Source of the DNA: Bacteroidota bacterium
GTDB taxonomy: Bacteria > Bacteroidota > Bacteroidia > Chitinophagales > Saprospiraceae
DNA length: 5,374 nt
Direction: 5' to 3'
Assembly (NCBI GenBank): GCA_008501835.1
Contig: QQUB01000296.1
Span: 1 to 5,374, forward strand
Under the pieces are notes generated by a model. The model saw nothing but the letters and a program-made list of their open reading frames with translations, was not told the origin of the DNA and ran no database searches. Below, in pieces: positions 1-5,374 of this stretch; positions within the stretch are counted from its first letter, which is position 1, and the number at the start of each line of letters is the position of its first letter. A program made the position numbers and the translations under genes.

Positions 1-344
1 AACAGTAAACCAAGTACAGCACCAACAACTACGGAACCACCAATAATTACCGGAATGCCTGTAGAGGCCGAAACTCCCCTGGAAAAAACATAAAAGGAAG
101 TTATTTCCGCAAGTCCGACAAAAACACCTGCGAGGATTGCATACAATATGCCTTTTTGGGAAAACGGCAAGGGGCTATCCGTCCATTTTAATATCAACAG
201 GATTGCGCCTCCAAGTACTGCAGCCACTACCTGAAGAATAACGGCACCGACAATCTGATTAATGTGCCCGGAAGAAAGTTTAATGAAAATGTTATAAGCT
301 CCGAAGAAGACAGCCGTGAGAATGGCAAGTAATAACCAATGCAT
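1..344 (-). CDS. EamA/DMT-family membrane transporter, N-terminal part (cut by window edge)
   Basis: This is an open reading frame of 114 codons that starts with ATG at 344 and runs off the left edge, so the C-terminus is missing. Translation gives a very hydrophobic protein beginning MHWLLLAILTAVFFGAYNIF. Four likely membrane helices lie near residues 4-21, 31-52, 64-87 and 97-114, with short polar links such as KWTDSPLP (53-60). The helix 1 pattern FFGAYN..IK, and the run SASTGIPVIIGGSVVVGA leading into helix 4, fit one EamA domain of the drug/metabolite transporter superfamily. Such proteins are inner-membrane carriers of small metabolites; the substrate cannot be predicted. It may be a single-domain protein of about 140 residues or a two-domain one of about 290. 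An in-frame stop lies 12-15 bases upstream of ATG, so only a TTG at 350 could be an alternative start. It begins 56 bases after the GH5 gene and may be cotranscribed with it. Confidence 0.82.
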   Translation of the reverse strand, partial: MHWLLLAILTAVFFGAYNIFIKLSSGHINQIVGAVILQVVAAVLGGAILLILKWTDSPLPFSQKGILYAILAGVFVGLAEITSFYVFSRGVSASTGIPVIIGGSVVVGAVLGLL

Positions 345-400
345 CGCCAAAAGATTTTATAATCAGCCAAAATTCAGGAAAATTATCCAGAAAGGTATGT

Positions 401-1453
401 TCAATCAAAAAAAGCATTCAAAAACCCGTCCAGCCACTGTCCATTTTCAATATCATAGGCTTTGAAAACAACGCCAAAATCAAAATAAGACCAACTGAAT
501 TCCTGTGCTTCCATTTGTTTTCTGACATGAGAAGTCCAGGTGCCCCGGCTTTGATGATCAGCTTCGGCAATGCATCCAAACTCCCCTATTGTCACTGGCC
601 TGTTGTTCAATTCCGACCAGCTTTTTATAGCATTCATATCCGTCATCACCTGGTTTACCTGGCCATTTGTACCTGCCCAGGTAAGCCCAAGCCATTGGTC
701 TGAATTTTCAACCCAATGTGCTCCCTGGTGGGTGAAATCATACGGCTGATAATACCGGACACTGACAATTACATTATGCTCATCATCGGGTAACTGGAGC
801 TGATATAATGATCCGTGATAGGCCCAATCCGGGCCGTCAATGATCAGGGTTCTCTCAGTGTCAATTCCCCTGATCACTTCCAGGATTTCCGGGATCAATA
901 TATTCCACCTTGCCGGAGTAAGATTGTGATGAGGCTCATTCAGAGGTTCAAAAATGAGTTTATCGTGATTGGTTTCTTTATAATGAATAGTGAGTTGTTC
1001 CCAAATCGAGAAAAACATTTCCCTGTAGGTACTATCCTCCGGAAATTCATACAATTCATTGAAGTGATGAATGGTGATAATGGTGGTTAGCTGCCTGTCT
1101 AGACACCAGCCGATAACCTCATCTACTCTGGACAGGAATTCAGGATCAATACTATAGGGTGCCGTTGTATCTGTATGTGAAGACCATGCAATTGGAAGTC
1201 TGACGGAATTAAAGCCGGCATTCTTAACTTCATGGATATAGGATTCCTGAATGGTCAATCCCCACAGACCTTCTTCAGGAGCTTCAAGGGCATTGCCAAA
1301 GTTGATGCCTTTGCCAATAGCTCTGTTTCTAAGGAAAGCCAGATAGTTCTCGTTTTCTTCTTCCGGATCAGGTTGAACAACAATATCGTAAGTCGGCTTT
1401 TGACAAGAAGCAAAAACGATCAACAGGAGAAGATATTTCCAATGTCTCCGCAT
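401..1453 (-). CDS. GH5 family glycoside hydrolase (endoglucanase/mannanase-like), lipoprotein, two conserved residues replaced
   Basis: This 350-residue protein is a putative beta-1,4-glucanase or mannanase anchored in the envelope. Residues 1-17 form a lipoprotein signal (basic MRRHWK, hydrophobic core, FASC with Cys17), followed by an acidic linker (PDPEEENEN, 28-36) and a single GH5 barrel at about 45-348. Motifs in order are GINFGNALEAPEEG (49-62), VRLPIAW with Arg85 (84-90), HHF (129-131), FEPLNEPH with the acid/base Glu173 (168-175), YYQPYDFTHQGAHWV (234-248) and TIGEFG with the nucleophile Glu291 (288-293). From memory the layout most resembles subfamily GH5_25, typified by Thermotoga maritima Cel5A, which acts on both glucan and mannan; the subfamily is an inference. 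Two positions are unusual: Arg233 stands where GH5 has His two residues before the catalytic Tyr235, and Phe324 where it has the subsite -1 Trp. Activity or specificity may therefore be altered. No carbohydrate-binding module or SusC/SusD pair is visible. The gene lies 56 bases after the LolA-like gene and is probably cotranscribed with it. Confidence 0.94.
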   Translation of the reverse strand: MRRHWKYLLLLIVFASCQKPTYDIVVQPDPEEENENYLAFLRNRAIGKGINFGNALEAPEEGLWGLTIQESYIHEVKNAGFNSVRLPIAWSSHTDTTAPYSIDPEFLSRVDEVIGWCLDRQLTTIITIHHFNELYEFPEDSTYREMFFSIWEQLTIHYKETNHDKLIFEPLNEPHHNLTPARWNILIPEILEVIRGIDTERTLIIDGPDWAYHGSLYQLQLPDDEHNVIVSVRYYQPYDFTHQGAHWVENSDQWLGLTWAGTNGQVNQVMTDMNAIKSWSELNNRPVTIGEFGCIAEADHQSRGTWTSHVRKQMEAQEFSWSYFDFGVVFKAYDIENGQWLDGFLNAFFD

Positions 1454-1509
1454 GTTATGATTATTATTGATTAGACTATAAATTTATTCTAATCCAACCC
1501 TAATTTACA

Positions 1510-2166
1510 TCACTTTCCCGTCACTACATAATTGGAATATTCAACGATCACTTTCCCCTCACTGCTGCCCTCCTCAGCTTTTTTCCCTAAAGATTCAAAA
1601 TCCCCGGTAATGGAAACTGGTAATTTGTTATTCTTAACCTCAAAAGAAACCTCTACCCTGTCAGGCAAATCATAAGGATGATCAGCGAAAAAGAAGTTTA
1701 TGGTATATGTTCCGGAATCTTTGGAGTAGGTACGCATTCGATGCATGATAGAAGTTGAAGCGTCGACCCACATTTCAGCCAGAACAATATCCCCGGTCGA
1801 ATCATCAGGAATAACCTTGATTAATTTAGTGGTAACATCCCGAACTTTTTCATCTTTCACCATTATAGATGTAAATCCGCCATCCATCATTTTGATGTAA
1901 TCCATTTGCATGCCTTTTTTGGGCAGTAGGGCGAAACCTTCTGATTTAAAATCAAACTGATCCGGAGCCGTAAAACTGATCTTTGCCTCGCGGTCTTTGA
2001 TGTTGATAAAATCCACTTCCACCCTGATGAGCGCATCAACGGTGTATTTCTCAACCTTTTCCATTTTCTCTTTTAATGCAAGAAGAATTTCCTTGGAAGC
2101 ATCCTGAGCATTTATGGAAACTCCTGAAAAAAGAAGTGCTGTGAAAAGTAATATTTGTTTGTACAT
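1510..2166 (-). CDS. Secreted LolA-like (lipoprotein-carrier fold) protein of unknown function
   Basis: This 218-residue protein has a clear Sec signal peptide: MYKQ, a hydrophobic stretch at 5-17, and a likely cleavage after SINA (17-20). The mature part opens with an amphipathic helix (ILLALKEKMEKVEKY, 27-41) and continues as alternating beta strands. Short segments include KISFTAPDQFDFKSEGFALL (62-81), LPKKGMQMDY (81-90), AEMWVDASTSIMHRM (130-144) and DLPDRVEVSFEV (166-177). One helix followed by a long antiparallel sheet, with the pattern 'fkaPd.f...s', resembles the LolA/LolB lipoprotein-carrier fold (COG2834-like outer-membrane lipoprotein-sorting proteins). That would make it a periplasmic binder of lipid or lipoprotein, but the match is by general pattern only. 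There is no lipobox cysteine, so it should be soluble after export. ATG at 2166 is chosen because the signal peptide starts there. It may lead a short operon with the GH5 lipoprotein gene 56 bases downstream. A generic hypothetical secreted beta protein remains possible. Confidence 0.72.
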   Translation of the reverse strand: MYKQILLFTALLFSGVSINAQDASKEILLALKEKMEKVEKYTVDALIRVEVDFINIKDREAKISFTAPDQFDFKSEGFALLPKKGMQMDYIKMMDGGFTSIMVKDEKVRDVTTKLIKVIPDDSTGDIVLAEMWVDASTSIMHRMRTYSKDSGTYTINFFFADHPYDLPDRVEVSFEVKNNKLPVSITGDFESLGKKAEEGSSEGKVIVEYSNYVVTGK

Positions 2167-2188
2167 AGCTTTTTATTCTTATTAATTC

Positions 2189-2330
2189 AAGATGCGAGTT
2201 TCGGGTTACGTGTTAGGTGTTATCATTTTTTGTTACAGTGTCTTATTTCCCAATACAGTAACAAGATGAACCATTGGAAAATCAACAACAATGATCAAAC
2301 TCGCATCGCGTACCTCGTAACTCGCAACTT
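2189..2330. repeat. Palindromic intergenic element, TCGCAACTCG-type
   Basis: Two arms, 2189-2222 and 2297-2330, are inverted copies matching at 25 of 34 positions, starting AAGATGCGAGTTTCGGGTTA and, read on the other strand, AAGTTGCGAGTTACGAGGTA. With a one-base gap the pairing continues inward through TATCATT/AATGATC. A smaller inverted pair, TTGTTAC (2230-2236) and GTAACAA (2258-2264), lies near the centre. The arms show a loose period of 8-11 bases around GCGAGTT. No coding potential is apparent. The element fills most of the gap between the ABC permease and the LolA-like gene, so it could fold in read-through RNA or be a relic of a small mobile repeat. Confidence 0.72.
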
Positions 2331-2345
2331 AGGTTATTATTTTTT

Positions 2346-2423
2346 TTAACCACAGAGAACACTGGGAAGACTCAGGGTTCACTGAGTATTATATGTTTAT
2401 TGATTTTCGAATTTCGCGGTTAA
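2346..2423. repeat. Degenerate CACAGAG-type repeat, copy A
   Basis: The core at 2349-2386 reads ACCACAGAGAACACTGGGAA and onward to CACTGAG, a purine-rich string with a period of about 10-11 bases. The ends are inverted: TTAACCAC (2346-2353) against GCGGTTAA (2416-2423) matches at 7 of 8 bases. Inside, ACTCAG (2370-2375) and CTGAGT (2382-2387) form a perfect 6-base stem with a 6-base loop. It lies 3' of the permease gene and next to a run of eight T (2340-2347). The same architecture recurs at 4286-4324 and 5261-5353. Confidence 0.62.
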
Positions 2424-2427
2424 ATTA

Positions 2428-3273
2428 TCAACTCAATATATCCTTCTTCCTGAAGTGATAAAAAGTCACTCCAAGAAATAGTACCAAATAGGCAACCTGC
2501 ACCAAAACGGACCTCAGTATTTTAGCCTTATCCAGTTCGAACTCAAAGAACGACTGCCAGCCTGGCAAATAAGTGGTGAATAACCATGGATTTACCGGTT
2601 TCATCAAACTGAATCCAATGGTACTGATAATAGTAATACCTATGATAATGGCCACTGTACCAATGATTGGCCCAATGGAATTTTCTGCAAAAGAGGACAA
2701 CATAAACGCCAATGCAGCAACAACGGTCATACTTAAAGTCCCATAAGCGAATGCTGCAAAAAACCGCCAGGGCAACTCACTCGCAGAAAAGAAATTGATG
2801 GAATCTTTAAAGACCATCAGATCCCCCTTTCCAAAAAACAACAATCCGCCGCCCATGCCAATGAGGATCATAAACAGGATCAGTAAAACCGTATAGGTCC
2901 ATCCAGCCAAAAATTTGGCGATGAGTAATTTCGTACGACTAATCGGTCTGGTCATCAACAATCTAAAAGTACCGCTGTTAGCTTCTCCCGCAATCAGGTC
3001 ACCGGTAACGAGGGCCACAAGAATGGGAACATGTATCCAAAGGGTATTCAGCACGAGGTAGGTGATCAGATATCCGTTGATGACATTGCCTTCAAACTGA
3101 AAATTCTGATCCAGCTGCTGCATAATGAAATCAAACAGGTTTTGGCCCTCAAAATGAATCCCTGCCTGTATGGCAATGATGATCAGAAAAATAGCCCCAA
3201 AACCAATGTAGGTCCTTCCTTTTTTGAAGATCTTGAATAGTTCGATCCTGATGAGTGTATTCAATGATTTCAT
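2428..3273 (-). CDS. ABC-2 type transporter, membrane subunit
   Basis: This 281-residue inner-membrane protein is the permease half of an ABC exporter. About six membrane helices are visible, near residues 22-40, 67-90, 118-146, 170-193, 199-221 and 253-271. The conserved cytoplasmic segment after helix 2, GDLIAGEANSGTFRLLMTRP (91-110) followed by ISRTKL, is the E...GT...LL..P.SR motif typical of ABC-2 permeases of the NosY/BcrB-like class. The chain starts with a short amphipathic segment (LIRIELFKIFKKGR, 7-20) before the first helix and ends FRKKDILS, also usual for the class. Length is normal. Its ATG shares four bases (ATGA on the minus strand) with the stop of the ATPase gene, so the two are almost certainly translationally coupled and form one complex. 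The substrate cannot be predicted; relatives export peptides, antibiotics or lipids, or act in gliding and copper systems, and nothing here selects among these. Confidence 0.92.
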   Translation of the reverse strand: MKSLNTLIRIELFKIFKKGRTYIGFGAIFLIIIAIQAGIHFEGQNLFDFIMQQLDQNFQFEGNVINGYLITYLVLNTLWIHVPILVALVTGDLIAGEANSGTFRLLMTRPISRTKLLIAKFLAGWTYTVLLILFMILIGMGGGLLFFGKGDLMVFKDSINFFSASELPWRFFAAFAYGTLSMTVVAALAFMLSSFAENSIGPIIGTVAIIIGITIISTIGFSLMKPVNPWLFTTYLPGWQSFFEFELDKAKILRSVLVQVAYLVLFLGVTFYHFRKKDILS

Positions 3274-4214
3274 GCCGTGGTGATGTTTATGAAGTACTCT
3301 TCAAGTGAACGCAATGGTTTGATGGCGGAAACGGCTGTTTCATTGTTCACCAGGAAACGGTTAACCTCTGCAATCCGTTCCTGTTCAATGGTCAAAATGA
3401 TCTTTTCATCGTCAGATTCTGCGAGACTTGAAGCCAATCCTGAGGTCGTAATAGCCTGTATGGCTTTTGCCACATCATCTACAAAAAAAGACACCTTCAT
3501 TTCCCCTTCGTTGAGCAACTCCTGCACATTTCCTTCTACCACACTTTTTCCTTTATTGATGATGACCATTCGATTGGATAATTGTTCTATTTCCGGGAGT
3601 ATGTGGCTGGAGATTAGAATAGTCAGTCCTCGTTCCACATTGATTCGCTGAATGAGGTGACGCATTTCTTTTTGCCCCTGAGGGTCCAGGCCATTAGCCG
3701 GCTCATCCAGGATGATCATATCCGGATCGTGCAACAGGCTCTGTGCAATGCCCAACCGTTGTTTCATACCCTGGGAAAAGGTCTTGACCTTACTCTCTGA
3801 ACGGTCACGTAATCCAACCAATTCAAGCGTTTCGTCAATCTTGCTGGTCAGGTCAGTAACATTGCCAATTTTTCCAAGAATCTCCAGGTTTTCTCTGGCA
3901 GTAAGGTATTTGTAAAAGTCGGGTTTTTCAATCAGTGCTCCGATACGGTTCAGGGTCTGATACCTGTTGTGGGCAAGGTCTTTCCCAAATAGTTTGATGG
4001 AGCCCCCACTTGGTTTAATCAGGGAAAGCATCATCCGGATACTGGTACTTTTACCGGCTCCATTGGGGCCCAGGAATCCATAAATGTCTCCTTTAAATAC
4101 TTTTAATGACAACTCGTCAACAGCCTTGAAGTTTTTGTAACGCTTGCTGACGTTGTTGAGCTCAATATACGTTTCGCTACTCAATGTTTTTGTGTTTTGT
4201 CTAAAATCGGCCAT
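3270..4214 (-). CDS. ABC-2 type transporter, ATP-binding subunit
   Basis: This 314-residue protein is the ATPase that powers the exporter with the permease encoded just downstream. All nucleotide-binding motifs are present: Walker A GPNGAGKST (49-57, Lys55), the Q-loop region GALIEKPDFYKYLTARENL (92-110), signature FSQGMKQR (146-153, in place of LSGGQ), Walker B MIILDEP (166-172, catalytic Glu171), D-loop NGLD (174-177) and H-loop ISSH (201-204, His204). The IEKPDFY form at the Q-loop and the FSQGM signature are usual for the BcrA/CcmA-like ABC-2 group (COG1131). A C-terminal domain of about 85 residues follows and ends in SLEEYFI (303-309), also a group trait. The N-terminus has about 15 extra residues before IELNNVSKRY. 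ATG at 4214 is supported by AAGG ten bases upstream. The stop overlaps the permease start by four bases. The substrate is unknown. Confidence 0.95.
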   Translation of the reverse strand: MADFRQNTKTLSSETYIELNNVSKRYKNFKAVDELSLKVFKGDIYGFLGPNGAGKSTSIRMMLSLIKPSGGSIKLFGKDLAHNRYQTLNRIGALIEKPDFYKYLTARENLEILGKIGNVTDLTSKIDETLELVGLRDRSESKVKTFSQGMKQRLGIAQSLLHDPDMIILDEPANGLDPQGQKEMRHLIQRINVERGLTILISSHILPEIEQLSNRMVIINKGKSVVEGNVQELLNEGEMKVSFFVDDVAKAIQAITTSGLASSLAESDDEKIILTIEQERIAEVNRFLVNNETAVSAIKPLRSLEEYFINITTA

Positions 4215-4238
4215 CTGAAAATTGCCTTAGGATAATGA

Positions 4239-4246
4239 CAACTATA
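4239..4246 (-). promoter_or_regulatory. Weak candidate -7 promoter box for the ABC operon
   Basis: The minus strand reads TATAGTTG, one mismatch from the Bacteroidota -7 consensus TAnnTTTG, 25 bases before the ATPase start codon. AAGG (minus strand of 4225-4228) lies between them, at a suitable distance for ribosome binding. No -33 TTTG is seen at the expected distance. Confidence 0.2.
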
Positions 4247-4285
4247 AACCTGATTTGTTCATTAGGAATAGGTAGTTTTTGTTGT

Positions 4286-4324
4286 GCCGCTGAGTTTCGC
4301 GAAGAAGCGCTAAGGGCCGTTGAG
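4286..4324. repeat. Degenerate CACAGAG-type repeat, copy B
   Basis: The sequence GCCGCTGAGTTTCGCGAAGA continuing to GGGCCGTTGAG parallels copy A unit by unit (a CCRC start, GAG, a central GAAGA, GGG, and a terminal YTGAG). It contains two short perfect palindromes, TTCGCGAA (4296-4303) and AGCGCT (4306-4311). The opposite arm, clear in the copy at 5261-5353, is barely recognisable here, so this is probably a decayed or half copy. It lies in the 150-base gap between the S51 gene and the ABC ATPase gene, roughly 70-110 bases upstream of the ATPase start. Confidence 0.55.
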
Positions 4325-4364
4325 ATTAATTGAAAATCCTCTGGAAGTTATTTTTTAACATAAA

Positions 4365-5126
4365 TCACCTGCCTACAAATTTCATCTGTCCATCCTTGAT
4401 CATGATTCCTTCATTGTCATTCAACCTAATGATTTCAAAGGTACTCTGCTCTTCAAATTGACGAATAGCTTCTGCTAACCCCTCCACCTCTGCGGTGAAT
4501 TCATCATAATGCGGAAAGATTAGAAAATCATATAGCTCAAGGCATGTCAATTCTGTTAACTGCATTTCATTAAACCCCAGTAAGGAATCTACAGCGTTCA
4601 TCAACTCCATATTTGGCCCTAGCAGTAAAGTTCCGGCGCTATATCCCATCAACACCTTATCCTTATATTCATAGGCGATTTCGCTCAAAACAGCTCCTGC
4701 ACCGGATTTTTTGACTTCATCCAGGAGTAAGAATGGATTTCCGCCAAGCGTATAAATAATATCAAAGTCAACCAGCTCACGGGGATTCCTTTTCATTACA
4801 TCGAACAGCTCGATTTGGGTAGAATCAAAGCCTATCTCCTGAAACCTCCTTTTTACTTTCTTCACCTTTTTCACCTTCTTCTTGTCGGAGGAGGAGGCAT
4901 TGACGATCACCGCTACTTTTTGCTTATTGACTTCTGTATCGAGGAATTCAAGAAAGGCCTGCTTAAGCGTGTCTGTTTCAAGGCCTTTGGACAGCAAGAA
5001 TAGTTTTGGTTGGATGCCAGTTTGCTCCTGTTCCTTTGTGGTATTATTATCAGAAGAATTACAAGCCAGAAAAATGATTACCAGGCAAATAAACAAAAAG
5101 GCGGTTTTTTTCAGTTGAAAAATCAT
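4365..5126 (-). CDS. Peptidase S51 (dipeptidase E-like) family lipoprotein
   Basis: This 253-residue protein has a lipoprotein signal (MIFQLKK, hydrophobic 8-21, lipobox FLAC with Cys22), a polar Asn/Thr/Glu/Gln linker to about residue 38, then a peptidase S51 domain. Family landmarks are KLFLLSKG (41-48), VAVIVNAS (71-78), TLGGNPFLLL (126-135), the nucleophile elbow GYSAG with Ser163 (161-165), FPHYDE with the probable catalytic His206 (204-209), and the closing LNDNEGIMIKDGQ (235-247). S51 enzymes are serine peptidases such as PepE (Asp-X dipeptides) and cyanophycinase. Ser and His are present; the acidic triad member is not assigned. Known PepE is cytosolic, so the anchored form suggests a role in peptide breakdown in the envelope, which is inference. 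Residues 82-94 are very basic and contain three tandem KKV units. The gene stands alone, 150 bases before the ABC genes, with A/G-rich sequence but no strong ribosome binding site upstream of its ATG. Confidence 0.88.
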   Translation of the reverse strand: MIFQLKKTAFLFICLVIIFLACNSSDNNTTKEQEQTGIQPKLFLLSKGLETDTLKQAFLEFLDTEVNKQKVAVIVNASSSDKKKVKKVKKVKRRFQEIGFDSTQIELFDVMKRNPRELVDFDIIYTLGGNPFLLLDEVKKSGAGAVLSEIAYEYKDKVLMGYSAGTLLLGPNMELMNAVDSLLGFNEMQLTELTCLELYDFLIFPHYDEFTAEVEGLAEAIRQFEEQSTFEIIRLNDNEGIMIKDGQMKFVGR

Positions 5127-5145
5127 GGTGGTGCTCTTTTTTAAT

Positions 5146-5186
5146 TAACGGCACCCCCCAAATTATAGGTTCGAGAAGTGCCGTTA
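5146..5186. repeat. Perfect 9-base inverted repeat upstream of the S51 gene
   Basis: TAACGGCAC (5146-5154) and GTGCCGTTA (5178-5186) are perfect inverted copies separated by 23 bases. The near arm ends 19 bases before the S51 start codon. Arm centres are 32 bases apart, close to three helical turns, and the spacer holds a TATAAT-like box. This fits an operator for a dimeric regulator, or a hairpin in a leader RNA; neither can be chosen from sequence alone. Confidence 0.55.
5159..5167 (-). promoter_or_regulatory. Candidate -10/-7 promoter box for the S51 gene
   Basis: On the minus strand these bases read TATAATTTG. This contains a perfect TATAAT and is one base of spacing away from the Bacteroidota -7 consensus TAnnTTTG. 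A start site just downstream would give a leader of about 28 bases to the ATG at 5126. No convincing -33 or -35 element is visible, so confidence is low. Confidence 0.3.
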
Positions 5187-5260
5187 GAGGTTATTTGAGG
5201 CAAGTTTGTGGACAGAATTACTTTAAATCAACCTTTTCCAGGTGGGAAACGAAAGTGCTA

Positions 5261-5353
5261 TACCGCAGAGTAGCGCGTGAGTAGCGCAGAGTACCGCGGA
5301 GAAGTTTATTTTCTCCGCGAAACTCTGCGAATCCTCAGCGTAACTTTGCGGTA
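5261..5353. repeat. Degenerate CACAGAG-type repeat, copy C, full inverted-repeat form
   Basis: Arms 5261-5303 and 5311-5353 are inverted copies that match at 31 of 43 positions around a 7-base loop (5304-5310). The best-paired parts are the tips TACCGCA/TGCGGTA and the loop-proximal TTCTCCGCG/CGCGGAGAA. Each arm is built from units of about 10-11 bases (CCGCAGAGT, AGCGCGTGAGT, AGCGCAGAGT, CCGCGGAG). This is the most complete copy in the window and shows that the family is a long hairpin. The tail to 5374 (CAACTCTCTGTGTCTCC) continues the same style, so the element may extend past the right edge. Confidence 0.72.
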
Positions 5354-5374
5354 CAACTCTCTGTGTCTCCATGA

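Noticed and set aside
515..1474. Plus-strand open frames of 62, 91 and 80 codons inside the GH5 gene region
   Set aside because: They lie antisense to a well-supported GH5 gene, show no family motif, and have compositions typical of shadow frames.
2155..2349. Plus-strand open frame of 64 codons in the intergenic gap
   Set aside because: It begins inside the LolA-like gene's signal peptide and runs through a palindromic repeat; there is no ribosome binding site and no recognisable protein pattern.
2346..2423. Rho-independent terminator for the ABC operon
   Set aside because: The stems are weak or distant, and on the transcribed (minus) strand the adjacent homopolymer is A, not U, so the classical signature is absent.
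3270..3273. Possible frameshift between the two ABC genes
   Set aside because: The four-base ATGA overlap is the usual coupled arrangement, and both proteins are complete with normal ends.
3031..3915. Plus-strand open frames of 69, 124 and 67 codons
   Set aside because: They are antisense shadows of the ABC permease and ATPase genes, whose motifs are unambiguous.
4815..5118. Two overlapping plus-strand open frames of 62 and 78 codons
   Set aside because: They are antisense shadows of the S51 peptidase gene; the Phe/Leu/His-rich stretch in one of them is the complement of the KKV repeat.
5261..5353. Possible CRISPR array
   Set aside because: The units are only about 10-11 bases, are degenerate, have no unique spacers, and the block is an inverted repeat rather than a direct-repeat array.

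Overview
The window looks like chromosomal DNA from a Bacteroidota bacterium, probably an environmental one; no finer placement is justified. Two proteins have lipoprotein signal peptides and a third has a cleavable signal peptide. Base composition is moderate to AT-rich. Start codons follow A/T-rich leaders, mostly without a strong Shine-Dalgarno sequence. The intergenic gaps carry degenerate palindromic repeats of a kind I associate with environmental Bacteroidota.

All six supported genes lie on the minus strand, so transcription runs from right to left. In that order they are: a lipoprotein of the peptidase S51 (dipeptidase E) family (5126 to 4365); an ABC-2 type exporter made of an ATPase (4214 to 3270) and a membrane subunit (3273 to 2428) that overlap by four bases; a secreted protein resembling the LolA fold (2166 to 1510); a lipoprotein glycoside hydrolase of family GH5 (1453 to 401); and the first 114 codons of an EamA-type membrane transporter (344, running off the left edge).

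Spacing suggests three transcription blocks: the S51 gene alone, the ABC pair, and the LolA-like, GH5 and EamA genes, which are separated by only 56 bases each. The three wider gaps (2167-2427, 4215-4364, 5127-5374) all hold degenerate inverted or periodic repeats; the two 56-base gaps hold none. The repeats therefore sit at the likely boundaries between transcription units. I see no shared pathway linking the blocks: this is envelope and export housekeeping beside one polysaccharide-degrading enzyme, with no SusC/SusD pair or regulator in view.

No tRNA, rRNA, CRISPR array, insertion sequence or prophage gene is visible. The points most worth a second look are the GH5 enzyme, which keeps both catalytic glutamates but has lost two of the eight residues normally conserved in GH5, and the two families of palindromic intergenic repeats. 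I do not see a convincing undescribed multi-gene system.
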